IMG/VR virus record: IMGVR_UViG_3300023223_001476
Location: 1-44,378 of that record
Direction: 5' to 3' (one strand)
Length of the DNA: 44,378 bases
Origin: a virus
Below the pieces are notes generated by a model. The model was given only the letters and a program-made list of their open reading frames with translations, had not been told where the DNA came from and searched no databases. Position 1 is the stretch's first letter; every line of letters starts with the position of its first letter. The translations under genes and the position numbers were made by a program. Positions 14,303-21,913 of this stretch are shown here, piece after piece.

Positions 14303-14408
14303 CCACTGACGACAAATGTATTCCCGAATAAAAATAATGGAAAAACAAAACGGCTCTTTCCCGATTCGTTTTTGTTCTACCGTTGTTCACCTCCTTTGTC
14401 GTCAGTGG
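14303..14408 (+). ncRNA. Long inverted repeat or structured leader with anti-Shine-Dalgarno sequence
   Basis: Perfect 14-bp arms CCACTGACGACAAA (14303-14316) and TTTGTCGTCAGTGG (14395-14408) enclose an inner stem ACAAAACG/CGTTTT(T)GT. In the rightward transcript the right side carries UCACCUCCUU (14387-14396), identical to the core of the 16S rRNA 3' end. It lies in the leader of the early transcript, ~30 bases after the expected start. Read leftward the same bases are a strong ribosome site, but no start codon follows at a usable distance. Confidence 0.55.
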
Positions 14409-14445
14409 CACAAGAAGAAGCGGCGGTAGTTTTTTTAAATGAAGA

Positions 14446-14465
14446 GCGGGGGTTGCAGCCCCCGC
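14446..14465. repeat. Strong G+C-rich hairpin in the early leader
   Basis: GCGGGGG and CCCCCGC arms with a 6-base loop. No U-tract follows on the rightward strand, so it is not a classical terminator; it may be a transcript-stabilising or pausing structure. Confidence 0.5.
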
Positions 14466-14534
14466 CCTCCAGCGTCAAAAGACCCAGGAAGTAGGGTCAT
14501 TGGAATATTCAAATTTATTTCACGGAGTTTTTTT

Positions 14535-14738
14535 ATGTCTGAAGAAACAGAGTCAAACGTCAAAACAGGTAAAACAAGAATGAATATTTCCATCAGTAAA
14601 GACTGTAAGGCTCGCATAACTTCCATTGCCGATAAAAGCCATAGAAGCGCAAGCCAACAGGCTGAACACATTTTGGAAATTTGGTACAAAAACAACATCA
14701 GTAATAAAGATACCGCTCTCCTTTCTGAGCAAACGTAA
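14535..14738 (+). CDS. Ribbon-helix-helix (Arc-like) DNA-binding protein
   Basis: This is a 67-residue protein. After a 15-residue polar arm comes a strand 'RMNISISKD' and two helices, 'CKARITSIADKSHRS' and 'SASQQAEHILEIWYKN', typical of Arc/CopG-type RHH dimers. I chose the ATG at 14535, preceded by CGGAG. It is the first gene of the early rightward transcript; such proteins often regulate early genes. The neighbour downstream is the annealase. Confidence 0.8.
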   Translation: MSEETESNVKTGKTRMNISISKDCKARITSIADKSHRSASQQAEHILEIWYKNNISNKDTALLSEQT

Positions 14739-14819
14739 TAAATATTGGTAAAGAACCTTATTACAACTCTCTTTACAACGCAACAAGATATTGCAAATAT
14801 TATCCTAAAGGGAAGCAGA

Positions 14820-15599
14820 ATGTCAACAAAAAATGAACATATTGACCAAATTCAAAGTTTGAATCTGCATCAGAGAATGCTTGCCATTACCAGGGATTGC
14901 CAGAAAACAAAGGCAGATTCTAAGGTAATGGCTGGAAAACTCAATTATCTCTACACTTCACATAACGCAGTGACAGAATTGATTCAACCATTACTGGTCA
15001 AACATGGCGTGGATTCTATGCCCTGTATGAGGAAAGTTGAAAGGGCGCAAATTTCTGAAAGGGGGTATGACGGAAAAGAAATTACAAAAAATAGGATCAC
15101 GGTATTTTTTGATATTTTATTTTTCAACGTTGACGATCCTGAAGACCAGGAAGCGGTCCCTTGGTTTTCGGATGCAATGGGAAATTCAGACAAGATTTTA
15201 GGAATTGCGGTATCGGCTGGTATCCGACAATGCTATCAAAAACGTTTCAAAATCAGAACGGGCGATCCAGATTTGGAAGAGTCTGACAATGAAGACCCAC
15301 AGGATAAAAGGAAAAATAAAAGGTCTAAAAAGCCTGCAAAAGAAGCGGAGGAAAAACGGAAAAATTCAGAGGGGAAACCATTTGACGCGCAAACCCATAA
15401 TCGCAAATTATTATCGCCTGGCAGGGTTACGATATTCAATGCCCTGGTCCAAAAATATGATTGGCATTCCCTGGAATTGATTGAACAAATTTTTTCTATT
15501 TATGGAGTCGATACGACTGAAGAACTTTTTGACAGTGACTGGCTCACGATAAAAAACAAATTGGAGAAAGGCCCACAAATGACGGATATCCCATTTTAA
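14820..15599 (+). CDS. erf: ERF-like single-strand annealing protein
   Basis: This is a 259-residue product. The N-terminal ~150 residues match the ERF pattern: helix, 'LNYLYTSHNAVTELIQPLL', a beta hairpin region with 'FFDILFFNVDDPED', then 'DKILGIAVSAGIRQCYQKRF', resembling the 'A.TYA.RY' signature region. A Lys/Glu-rich linker leads to a C-terminal helix domain and an acidic-hydrophobic end MTDIPF, like SSB-interacting tails. ERF proteins anneal single strands in phage recombination and genome circularisation. Start at 14820 is supported by AAAGGGAAG; an upstream TTG frame is not. Confidence 0.7.
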   Translation: MSTKNEHIDQIQSLNLHQRMLAITRDCQKTKADSKVMAGKLNYLYTSHNAVTELIQPLLVKHGVDSMPCMRKVERAQISERGYDGKEITKNRITVFFDILFFNVDDPEDQEAVPWFSDAMGNSDKILGIAVSAGIRQCYQKRFKIRTGDPDLEESDNEDPQDKRKNKRSKKPAKEAEEKRKNSEGKPFDAQTHNRKLLSPGRVTIFNALVQKYDWHSLELIEQIFSIYGVDTTEELFDSDWLTIKNKLEKGPQMTDIPF

Positions 15600-15679
15600 A
15601 TTTTACACGCCATGTCAAGATAGAAACCCAGTATTAAAAAGCGTTTTAATTTGGGGTATCCGTTTAAAATATTATTATC

Positions 15680-15949
15680 ATGACTGAAAAAAGGATGAGA
15701 AATTCCAGGGATTTATATGTCAAAAGATTAAGAGCGGTAGGGGATGTAATACTTAGCGAATCCTATCGACTTGACGGCGCATCTTTTGACGATGCTGACG
15801 ATCTTAAAAGACTCCAGACTATCGCCAGGAATACTGAGAATACAGCGGCAGAAATGGGCGACCTGATGGAAGATATTTGGGTCCTGGCTCAAGATTTGGA
15901 ACAATACATCCAAGAACAGGAAGAAGAGGAAAACTTTGACAGATTTTAA
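15680..15949 (+). CDS. Hypothetical helical protein
   Basis: This is an 89-residue, strongly charged, all-helical product with an acidic end 'QEQEEEENFDRF'. The ribosome site is weak. It overlaps the next gene by 14 bases. It shares the helical, acidic character of the following 105-residue protein, and both lie between the annealase and the integrase. No family is recognised. Confidence 0.7.
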   Translation: MTEKRMRNSRDLYVKRLRAVGDVILSESYRLDGASFDDADDLKRLQTIARNTENTAAEMGDLMEDIWVLAQDLEQYIQEQEEEENFDRF

Positions 15950-16253
15950 TAAAATGCGGGATGAACTTTATGAAAAATTAAACAAACTTGGTCTCTGTTA
16001 TTTGAACCTTGCGAATCTATTGAAGCAGAGAAATCTGGAGTCTCTAAATAAAGAAGATTTGGAATATATTACCCTGCTTTCATTTCGCCTGGAAGATGAA
16101 GTGAGTTGTGGAGATAGGGCAATAGACCTTTGCCAGGATATAGCGGAAGAGATGAAACCCATAGCCAACGCTCCTACCGACCCCGACCATATACCTACAC
16201 TCAATGAGCTAGATGCTTTACGACTACACAAGACTGGACAAGATGGGGAATAA
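15936..16253 (+). CDS. Hypothetical helical protein
   Basis: This is a 105-residue helical, acidic product. I use the TTG at 15936 because AGAGGA lies eight bases upstream inside the previous gene; the first ATG (15954) has no ribosome site. Three Cys occur in 'GLCYLNL', 'VSCGD' and 'DLCQD'. Function is unknown. It ends about 40 bases before the integrase start. Confidence 0.65.
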   Translation: MTDFNKMRDELYEKLNKLGLCYLNLANLLKQRNLESLNKEDLEYITLLSFRLEDEVSCGDRAIDLCQDIAEEMKPIANAPTDPDHIPTLNELDALRLHKTGQDGE

Positions 16254-16296
16254 TATGGTAAAATCCTCCTATGTATATGTTAGGGAGGAAAAGAAA

Positions 16297-17325
16297 ATGA
16301 TGAAACTCGTTCGTAATAAATGGTACGCCCATTTTGATTACCAGGGCAAATATTACTGCGATCCCCTCAACGCCTATAAACATGAAAAATGGAAAGCAAT
16401 TAGAGCGGTAGGAGCGCTGCGGGATCGTCTCGAAAATAATACCTATATTCATTCTAACGCCACTTTGGACCAGGCTAAGAATTTATATTTATTGAGCATC
16501 AAAGACAGAGACAAAAAATATATTCTTCAGCAAACCGGGATGCTCAAAAATCATCTTCTGCCATTTTTTGGCGATCTTAAAATATTGGAAATTGACGATA
16601 AAAAGATTTTTCAATATAAAGATTTACGGGAAGAAAAAGGGGCGCCCAAAAACACCCTGATAAAAGAAATGCTGACATTGATGAAAATCGTTCAATGCCT
16701 TCAGAAAAATTTCCAGTTGCCAAAGCTTGAATATAAAAATAAAGGCAAAACAATTGTCAATAAACTCAGGATGGAAGACATCGTAAAAATATCCACTTTT
16801 GTAAAACAACAATCCACAACAGTAAGAAGAGGAAGAGGGCCGTTCGGCGAACAATATTTCCAGATGTTTTGGATATATGTTTATACCGGAATGGATACTG
16901 GAGACGTTTTAAAACTCACTCCGAAAAATATAGACTTCAAAGAAAAAATGATTCGCGTTGAATTAGGTCGCGGCAAAACTGGAGTGGAATTTGCAGTTCC
17001 AATTTGCCCTGCGCTTATGAAAATATTGCGCGGGTTACCGCGAAGTTTTGACAAAGACAAACCTTACTTTGAAGGCATCACAAATTCGCAAATCAATAAA
17101 GCGATTCAGCAAGCTTTCCGATGCGCTGGTTATAAATCGGGCGGTACGAAAATGTTTCGCCATTTTGTCGTGAGTCAATTGGCAAATGCAGGAACGCCAG
17201 AAGCCATTACTCAAAAAATTGTCGGGCATGTGCAAGGATCGAATTTGACCCGAAAAGTCTATACCCATATACACGACGAAACCGCAAAGAAACATTATGA
17301 GAAAGCTTTCGGAGGCGCAAAATAA
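16297..17325 (+). CDS. int: Tyrosine recombinase (phage integrase) with altered catalytic residues
   Basis: This is a 342-residue protein from the ATG at 16297, which has AGGGAGG upstream. It has an N-terminal arm-binding region, a SAM-like core-binding domain (~55-145) and a catalytic domain (~155-335). Visible catalytic positions: Lys227 in 'GRGKTGVEF', Arg288 in 'KMFRHFVV', His311 in 'KIVGHVQG' and the nucleophile Tyr322 in 'RKVYTHI'. The first conserved Arg of the 'TG.R..E' motif is Asp200 ('YTGMDTGDVL'), and the His of HxxR is Lys285. It may be a divergent active subgroup or an impaired enzyme. It indicates a temperate phage. Confidence 0.9.
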   Translation: MMKLVRNKWYAHFDYQGKYYCDPLNAYKHEKWKAIRAVGALRDRLENNTYIHSNATLDQAKNLYLLSIKDRDKKYILQQTGMLKNHLLPFFGDLKILEIDDKKIFQYKDLREEKGAPKNTLIKEMLTLMKIVQCLQKNFQLPKLEYKNKGKTIVNKLRMEDIVKISTFVKQQSTTVRRGRGPFGEQYFQMFWIYVYTGMDTGDVLKLTPKNIDFKEKMIRVELGRGKTGVEFAVPICPALMKILRGLPRSFDKDKPYFEGITNSQINKAIQQAFRCAGYKSGGTKMFRHFVVSQLANAGTPEAITQKIVGHVQGSNLTRKVYTHIHDETAKKHYEKAFGGAK

Positions 17326-17552
17326 TGACGATAAAATTTGTCCCATTAACCAAGGATGAACTTGGCGCCATAATAATTTGCATGGATGCTCTTTTAAGAG
17401 GGGCCAGGAGCGGTAGCCCATTTATTATTAATCCGAAAGACACCGAAAGAGAAGGCTACCAGCAAATGCTTGTCCATTTGGAAAGCGGTTGCGAAAAATT
17501 ACTGAACATGCTTGAAAGCGAAACCCCCATCTTTAATCCAAATAATAATTAA
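17325..17552 (+). CDS. Hypothetical small protein
   Basis: This is a 75-residue product overlapping the integrase stop (TAATG). It begins 'MTIKFVPLTKDELGAIIICM' and is mostly helical, with a loop 'GSPFIINPKD'. It is co-translated with the integrase, so it may be an accessory factor, although it has no excisionase-like HTH. Unrecognised. Confidence 0.7.
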   Translation: MTIKFVPLTKDELGAIIICMDALLRGARSGSPFIINPKDTEREGYQQMLVHLESGCEKLLNMLESETPIFNPNNN

Positions 17553-17558
17553 TAGCCA

Positions 17559-17741
17559 ATGAAAATAAAATACTGGGAAATATTGAATTATATCTTTGAT
17601 CGGGTGAGGTTTATATTTTGGCAGAGTTATGATTGTAATGAAGATTTTGAATGTGGATATTGTCGAAAGCCAGTATTCAGACGTTTATTATTTTGTTCCA
17701 CAAAATGTTTTGATAAAGATAATTCAAAGTTCACTGAATAA
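17559..17741 (+). CDS. Small zinc-finger protein
   Basis: This is a 60-residue product. An aromatic N-terminal half is followed by a CxxC...CSxxC treble-clef-type finger: 'CGYCRKPVFRRLLFCSTKCF'. Such single fingers occur in many small phage proteins and may bind nucleic acid or protein. The ribosome site is poor. Confidence 0.65.
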   Translation: MKIKYWEILNYIFDRVRFIFWQSYDCNEDFECGYCRKPVFRRLLFCSTKCFDKDNSKFTE

Positions 17742-17758
17742 AAAACTGAAAGGAAGCC

Positions 17759-18097
17759 ATGAAAAAGCCCTACACACCACAGGATAGAATCAGAGTAGTT
17801 GCAATGCTGACAAAAGGAAAGCTGGCAAAAGAAATCAGCAAAGCGACAAAAATATCAGAGCAAACAATCCGTACATGGGGGAAAGCCGCTAATGAATTGA
17901 GTAAAAAACTTGCTTCAGCAATCCCGCCTCAAGGCAGAAAAATGAATTTTCCAACGCCTGATTCTCCAGTTAGGCCCGTGGTATCCCATAACGAAGTTTT
18001 GCTAATGAGAACAGAAAACAAACTACTTACAGATAAGGTAAAAGACCTGAAGGAGGAAAAGATTGTCCTGTTGAGAATTATCAGGAGTGAGATATGA
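17759..18097 (+). CDS. Transposase-OrfA-like HTH protein with C-terminal coiled coil
   Basis: This is a 112-residue protein. Residues ~5-45 resemble the homeodomain-like HTH of IS3-type OrfA proteins ('RIRVVAMLTKGKLAKEISKA' then 'KISEQTIRTWGKA'). Residues ~80-110 form a Leu-rich coiled coil ('TENKLLTDKVKDLKEEKIVL'). There is no adjacent transposase catalytic gene or inverted repeat, so this is a phage regulator of that fold rather than an insertion sequence. AAAGGAAG precedes the ATG. Confidence 0.7.
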   Translation: MKKPYTPQDRIRVVAMLTKGKLAKEISKATKISEQTIRTWGKAANELSKKLASAIPPQGRKMNFPTPDSPVRPVVSHNEVLLMRTENKLLTDKVKDLKEEKIVLLRIIRSEI

Positions 18098-18276
18098 ATA
18101 TCGGGGCTTTTTTATTCAGATTAGGTCTGCTGATTTCTGGATTATGGGCTTGTCTTTTTTATGTAGGAATAGTCGCAAACCAAAAAGTTGGAGCTACCGA
18201 ATATTATATATTTTTTGCTGGTCTTACATCAGTTTGGGTTTGTTACTGGGTAATAATGGGTTTAGCCAAAGATTAA
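18094..18276 (+). CDS. Small membrane protein with two helices
   Basis: This is a 60-residue product with two hydrophobic helices (~5-28 and ~38-56) separated by 'NQKVGATEYY'. It overlaps the previous gene by 4 bases. A two-helix membrane protein of this size could be a holin, but no endolysin gene is next to it; the next gene encodes a periplasmic protein. Confidence 0.65.
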   Translation: MNIGAFLFRLGLLISGLWACLFYVGIVANQKVGATEYYIFFAGLTSVWVCYWVIMGLAKD

Positions 18277-18294
18277 TTAAAACAGAGAGGAAAC

Positions 18295-18699
18295 ATGAAA
18301 ACGATAATCCTAGCATTGGCAATATTGTTTATTTCCACGAATGCGCAAGCCTCCCCTATAAAGGCAGCGGCTCTATATAATATTTGCAATCAAAGGCAGA
18401 TGGTTGATGTTTGCGTTTTTTATGTTTTGGGGGTCCAGGACGGCATGAATTATCATACGAAAATGACAAACGTTTCATCAGTTTTTTGCGAAATGAAATC
18501 TAATATAGTTGTGATTATGGACGTTCCAAAAGTCATAACTGACTACGCAAAAGCCAATAGTAAAATTTTATTGGAACCTGGCGAAGTTTTGGTTTATGAG
18601 GCTCTAAAAGAATTCACCTGTAGGGATTGGTCCAAAGGTAAACCAGCGGCTACCATCACTCAGGAAGCCCCCACCGATAACCTTGTGGATAAATTTTGA
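18295..18699 (+). CDS. Periplasmic Rap1a/Tai-like protein
   Basis: This is a 134-residue product. The signal peptide MKTIILALAILFISTNAQA is cleaved at QA-S. The mature part matches the Rap1a/Tai pattern: two early Cys (NICNQRQMVDVC), 'YVLGVQDGMN', a 'VFCEM' Cys, 'KVITDYAKAN', and a final 'ALKEFTC' Cys, so two disulfides are likely. In bacteria Rap1a and Tai proteins are immunity factors against type VI amidase effectors. A phage copy may guard the peptidoglycan from such amidases or control a lysis enzyme; inferred. AGAGGAAAC precedes the ATG. Confidence 0.7.
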   Translation: MKTIILALAILFISTNAQASPIKAAALYNICNQRQMVDVCVFYVLGVQDGMNYHTKMTNVSSVFCEMKSNIVVIMDVPKVITDYAKANSKILLEPGEVLVYEALKEFTCRDWSKGKPAATITQEAPTDNLVDKF

Positions 18700-18722
18700 A
18701 CGATATCATCAGGTAATACAAG

Positions 18723-19502
18723 ATGAAAATAAAATTTTACTACTACATAATTTTAACTATCGCAGGGTTGCTCACAATTTATCAATATTTCCCGACTAAA
18801 AATACTGACTTAAAAGTGATTGTTTCGTCTGTTATGTTCCATTTGCCCTTTGATCGAAATGATATTTTGGTGGATGTAGAAGAGAAACAAATAAAAGATA
18901 TATTTATGGAATATGCTTTTTTTAGTGAATTAGTAAAATATTATTTGGAAGAAGAAGCAGAGAAAGTAGAAGAAGGCAAACTTGAAAATCCTTTAAACAA
19001 TCATTATTCTGAAAAAATTGACAAACTGATTGGTTATGTGACAAGAGATTTAAAATCCATGTTCGCAAAACTTCAAATTCGGAGAACGGAGCCTTTAAAA
19101 GATTTGGAATATATCCAATCTTTTAAGGTTTTAAAATTAAGGAATGATGGTAACAAACCCCTTAAAGATGTTCTGATTAATATAGAAAGCGCACAATATT
19201 TTATAAATTTTACAGATGGTGCGCATAAACAAATACAAAGAAGTAAAGGCGGGCAAATAAAAATCAAAGAAATTGCTCAGAATCATACAAAAACAATTTA
19301 TGTTTGGTCAAATTACAATACAACAAACAAATTAAAAATTTCGCATTCTGAAGGTATTGCAGATATAGATTTTTATGTTCCAGTATTAAATGATTTTGCA
19401 AAATTTATTGATCAAAACTATGCGTTTGTATTGTGGTTATTATTTCTCCCATTTTTTGGATATTCTGCAAGGTTTTTAATTGAAAAATATGCAAAGGAAT
19501 GA
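18723..19502 (+). CDS. Membrane protein with large extracytoplasmic domain
   Basis: This is a 259-residue product with an N-terminal hydrophobic helix (~5-21), a ~205-residue domain with a charged helical section ('LEEEAEKVEEGKLENPLNNH') and a beta-rich section, and a C-terminal helix (~237-251, 'FVLWLLFLPFFGYSARFLI'). Local A+T content is higher than in neighbours and Lys/Ile/Asn dominate, suggesting recent acquisition. It stands between the Rap1a-like and replication genes. No family is recognised; a moron is plausible. Confidence 0.7.
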   Translation: MKIKFYYYIILTIAGLLTIYQYFPTKNTDLKVIVSSVMFHLPFDRNDILVDVEEKQIKDIFMEYAFFSELVKYYLEEEAEKVEEGKLENPLNNHYSEKIDKLIGYVTRDLKSMFAKLQIRRTEPLKDLEYIQSFKVLKLRNDGNKPLKDVLINIESAQYFINFTDGAHKQIQRSKGGQIKIKEIAQNHTKTIYVWSNYNTTNKLKISHSEGIADIDFYVPVLNDFAKFIDQNYAFVLWLLFLPFFGYSARFLIEKYAKE

Positions 19503-19766
19503 AAAGAATTTTTTTTTGTTTTTTTATAGCCCTGGGAACATCTTGACAACAATCAAAATTCCATGCTCATAAACCCTTATAAAATAACGCTCTTCTATCT
19601 CGTTCCCCGTGGTAGGTGCGGAAAACGTAATGGCTCTATCCTAAGGCCCTCTTTTAGTAAACCCAAATATCATAACAAGTTAGAACAAAATACTTATAAA
19701 TTTGACGCTATATCTCCGCTCAAAATCCTGGGAACAATCTGTCAACACTAAATCTAAGGCTTAATC
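19503..19766 (+). other. Non-coding region before the replication genes, possible origin or control region
   Basis: No convincing gene is seen; a 62-codon frame at 19563 has no ribosome site and an unlikely composition. The 20-bp CCTGGGAACA(T)CTTGACAAC motif near 19531 recurs near 19728 as CCTGGGAACAATCTGTCAAC, so the region is bounded by an imperfect direct repeat. TTGACA at 19543 with TCATAA at 19567 is a weak promoter candidate. Position just upstream of the initiator fits an origin, unproven. Confidence 0.35.
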
Positions 19767-20510
19767 ATGAAATGGTTTCATCATGATTCGGATATCAGGC
19801 ACAAAGAATCGATTGCCAAATTGAAAGAGGAATTCGGCTTTGAAGGGATTGGGCGATATTGGACAATTTGCGAAATCGTTGCCGAACAAATGGATTATAC
19901 GGACAAATGTTTTGCCGAATTCCCAGAGTCAAAATGGTTGTCTGAATTGGTTATTAGACGCCCATTATTCCGCCGGTATCTTCTTGTTATCGGGCAGCTA
20001 TTTGATAACCATGTGACAGTTACCGGCTCGTTAATCCGTATTGAAATGCCTAACTTGTTGGGCAAGAAAGACAATCATTCGCGCAACTTGCAAGCAAAAA
20101 TAAAAAAACTTGCAAGTAAAGAAAAAGATAAAGAAAAAGATAAAGAAAAAGATAAAAGACTTCCAGCAGATTCAGATAAATCTGAATCTCCTGGACAAGG
20201 GAATTTTGATTATAGTCTATATTTTGAAAAAGCCTGGAACGCCTTTCCAAGGAAATTAGGCAGAAAAGCTTCCTTCCGTAGATACAAGGCCTCCATTAAA
20301 AATATCGCCGATCATGGCATATTAATGTCCGCTATGGCAAATTACTTGCGCTATGCGGAAGATATGCAATACGACTACCAACACGGAGCAACCTGGTTTA
20401 ATAATTGGCAAGATCATATTGAACCGCATGTAATTAAAAATGCGAAAGACGGGATGGAGGCGTGGGCCGCAGAACGTAAAGCAAAAAAAACAAAAGGGGA
20501 ATCGCTATGA
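19767..20510 (+). CDS. Replication initiator-like protein (Lin1244/Lin1753-type N-domain)
   Basis: This is a 247-residue protein. The N-terminal ~90 residues show the pattern of phage initiator domains ('WFHHDSDIRH', 'FGFEGIGRYWTICEIVAEQM'). A linker with repeated KEKD units (nucleotide repeat GATAAAGAAAAA at ~20126-20155) leads to a C-terminal domain ('AWNAFPRKLGRKASFRRYKA', 'YAEDMQYDYQHGATWFNNW') typical of phage replication proteins that bind the origin. It overlaps the loader gene by 4 bases. The same order, initiator then loader, is seen in lambdoid O/P pairs. Confidence 0.75.
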   Translation: MKWFHHDSDIRHKESIAKLKEEFGFEGIGRYWTICEIVAEQMDYTDKCFAEFPESKWLSELVIRRPLFRRYLLVIGQLFDNHVTVTGSLIRIEMPNLLGKKDNHSRNLQAKIKKLASKEKDKEKDKEKDKRLPADSDKSESPGQGNFDYSLYFEKAWNAFPRKLGRKASFRRYKASIKNIADHGILMSAMANYLRYAEDMQYDYQHGATWFNNWQDHIEPHVIKNAKDGMEAWAAERKAKKTKGESL

Positions 20511-21124
20511 TTTTGGAAGAACAATTTCAAAAAGAGTTTGATAAAATCGCCGCGTCTTTTGGGCGAAATTGGCAGAAAAAGCATATTGATGAATGGTACC
20601 AGGAGATACAAGAGAGGGACCCCGAAATATTCAAAAAAACTTGTTATAAATTAAGATATGGCCTGAAATTCCCGACATTTGGTATGTTTCAAGAAACATA
20701 TATGGAAATGAAAACCCAGGCAAATATCGGGAAAAAAATAGATCAAGGTTGTGACTTATGTGTGAATAGGATGGTCATATGGGAAGAGGGAGATAAAGGA
20801 TACTCCGGGCATTGCAGCATATGCTATGAGACCGATATAAAGACAATTGATCCACATTTAATCGCTGGAAATCCTAAATTAAAATTACACTTAAAAGCTC
20901 CTGCTTCTGATAGCTATGTGTCAAGCCAAGCAGTTATAGCCTTGTGTCAGTTAATTTCCGCAGATTATTCTGATTTGGAGAATATAACTCCAAATGAAAC
21001 TATTGAAGCTGCGGAGGGTTTGAACGAAATAAAAATTGTTTGGCAAAAAGAAGCAACGCGCAAACAACTGGCAGAACGTGTTGGATATGGCAAGGAAAAA
21101 GAAGCCGATTCTATCCCGTTCTAA
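20507..21124 (+). CDS. Putative helicase loader with zinc-binding module
   Basis: This is a 205-residue product. The helical N-domain ('WQKKHIDEWYQEIQERDPEI' and 'LRYGLKFPTFGMFQETYMEM') resembles the helicase-loader N-domains of the lambda P / G39P kind. A CxxC...CxxC unit ('CDLCVN' and 'CSICYE', ~75-105) probably binds zinc. It is directly after and overlapping the initiator. It ends IPF, reminiscent of SSB-type tips. The loader role is inferred mainly from context. Confidence 0.6.
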   Translation: MILEEQFQKEFDKIAASFGRNWQKKHIDEWYQEIQERDPEIFKKTCYKLRYGLKFPTFGMFQETYMEMKTQANIGKKIDQGCDLCVNRMVIWEEGDKGYSGHCSICYETDIKTIDPHLIAGNPKLKLHLKAPASDSYVSSQAVIALCQLISADYSDLENITPNETIEAAEGLNEIKIVWQKEATRKQLAERVGYGKEKEADSIPF

Positions 21125-21200
21125 TGGATGAAAAGAGGAATAATTTTTATAATTCGTATATTGCGTAAGGTAGGCCGCGACCAACTTTAACGATCAATGG

Positions 21201-21223
21201 AGGGGCTTCGGCCCTTTTTTTTT
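21201..21223 (+). terminator. Rho-independent terminator after the replication genes
   Basis: GGGGC-ttcg-GCCC hairpin with a tetraloop followed by nine T residues. It lies between the loader and the gene at 21236. Confidence 0.85.
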
Positions 21224-21235
21224 GGAGAGAGTATT

Positions 21236-21538
21236 ATGAATTCAGACGAATTTAAAAAAATGCAAAACACGCTTAAAGAAGAAGCATTGGAATTAGAGGC
21301 AAATCGGCATTTAATGCCAGAAGCGTTAAGAAAACATGTATCCTCTGTTGGGGTAGATTTGCCAGATAATCTTTCATTTGAGGATTGGGAAGAGTCATTT
21401 TTATATTTATTAAAAAATCATAGGGGGGAAAGTTGGTCGAATTGGGCATTAGGTGGCTTTATGGTTTTTGGTGAGAAAAATTACGGGAAAAAATATAAAG
21501 GTATAGAAGAAAACTTATATAGAGGAATTTATGGATAA
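21236..21538 (+). CDS. Hypothetical protein
   Basis: This is a 100-residue product from the ATG preceded by GGAGAGAG; the longer frame from 21197 would run through the terminator. It is acidic and helical with a Gly/aromatic end ('WALGGFMVFGEKNYGKKYKG'). It overlaps the following HTH gene by 8 bases. Unrecognised. Confidence 0.7.
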   Translation: MNSDEFKKMQNTLKEEALELEANRHLMPEALRKHVSSVGVDLPDNLSFEDWEESFLYLLKNHRGESWSNWALGGFMVFGEKNYGKKYKGIEENLYRGIYG

Positions 21539-21758
21539 AATCCAGAAGATAAAAAAAATGGCTTCCAATGAACGCCTTAAATATTTCCGGTTGAAAAAAG
21601 GATTAACTCAAACCCAAATGGCAAAGAAAATCGGCAAAAGTCGCGGATGGATAGCCATGCTAGAATATCGCAAAGAAAATATGTCTTTAAAAAACGCTTT
21701 TATATTAGCGGATTTTTTTAAAATCTCTTTGGACTTATTATTGCGCGGTAAAAAGTGA
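21531..21758 (+). CDS. Cro-like XRE HTH regulator
   Basis: This is a 75-residue protein, essentially a bare HTH: 'RLKYFRLKKGLTQTQMAKKI' then 'GKSRGWIAMLEYRKENMSLK' and 'ADFFKISLDLLLRGKK'. There is no extra domain, as in Cro-type regulators. It is the penultimate regulator before the tail promoter at 22341, so control of late transcription is possible. Confidence 0.88.
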   Translation: MDKIQKIKKMASNERLKYFRLKKGLTQTQMAKKIGKSRGWIAMLEYRKENMSLKNAFILADFFKISLDLLLRGKK

Positions 21759-21760
21759 AA

Positions 21761-21913
21761 ATGAATGATACTGATATAATCAGGGAAGCTAAAAGAGCCG
21801 TCAATGGCGAATGGGAATATTTTATAACTCCCTCCTTTCTGAAGATCATCAGGCGGCTGATTTTCCTGGCGGAAAAATATCTGGAAATTAAAAAACGCGG
21901 AGAAAAAAAATGA
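21761..21913 (+). CDS. Small hypothetical protein (50 aa)
   Basis: MNDTDIIREAKRAVNGEWEY and an amphipathic, Lys-ending helix follow the Cro-like gene by 2 bases. It overlaps the nuclease gene by ATGA. The coding case rests on packing: close start after the HTH stop and a 4-base overlap downstream. Confidence 0.6.
   Translation: MNDTDIIREAKRAVNGEWEYFITPSFLKIIRRLIFLAEKYLEIKKRGEKK

Noticed and set aside
14381-14400. Ribosome site for a leftward gene (AAAGGAGGTGAAC on the minus strand)
   Set aside because: No ATG, GTG or TTG lies within 5-12 bases downstream in an open frame.
17759-18097. Insertion sequence (IS3-type OrfA)
   Set aside because: Only the HTH and coiled coil are present, with no OrfB catalytic gene, no inverted repeats and no target duplication.
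18087-18380. 97-codon frame overlapping the two-helix membrane gene
   Set aside because: It is in another frame over two better genes with ribosome sites (18094 and 18295).
19563-19751. 62-codon frame before the replication initiator
   Set aside because: No ribosome site, no family resemblance, and it spans the direct-repeat region.
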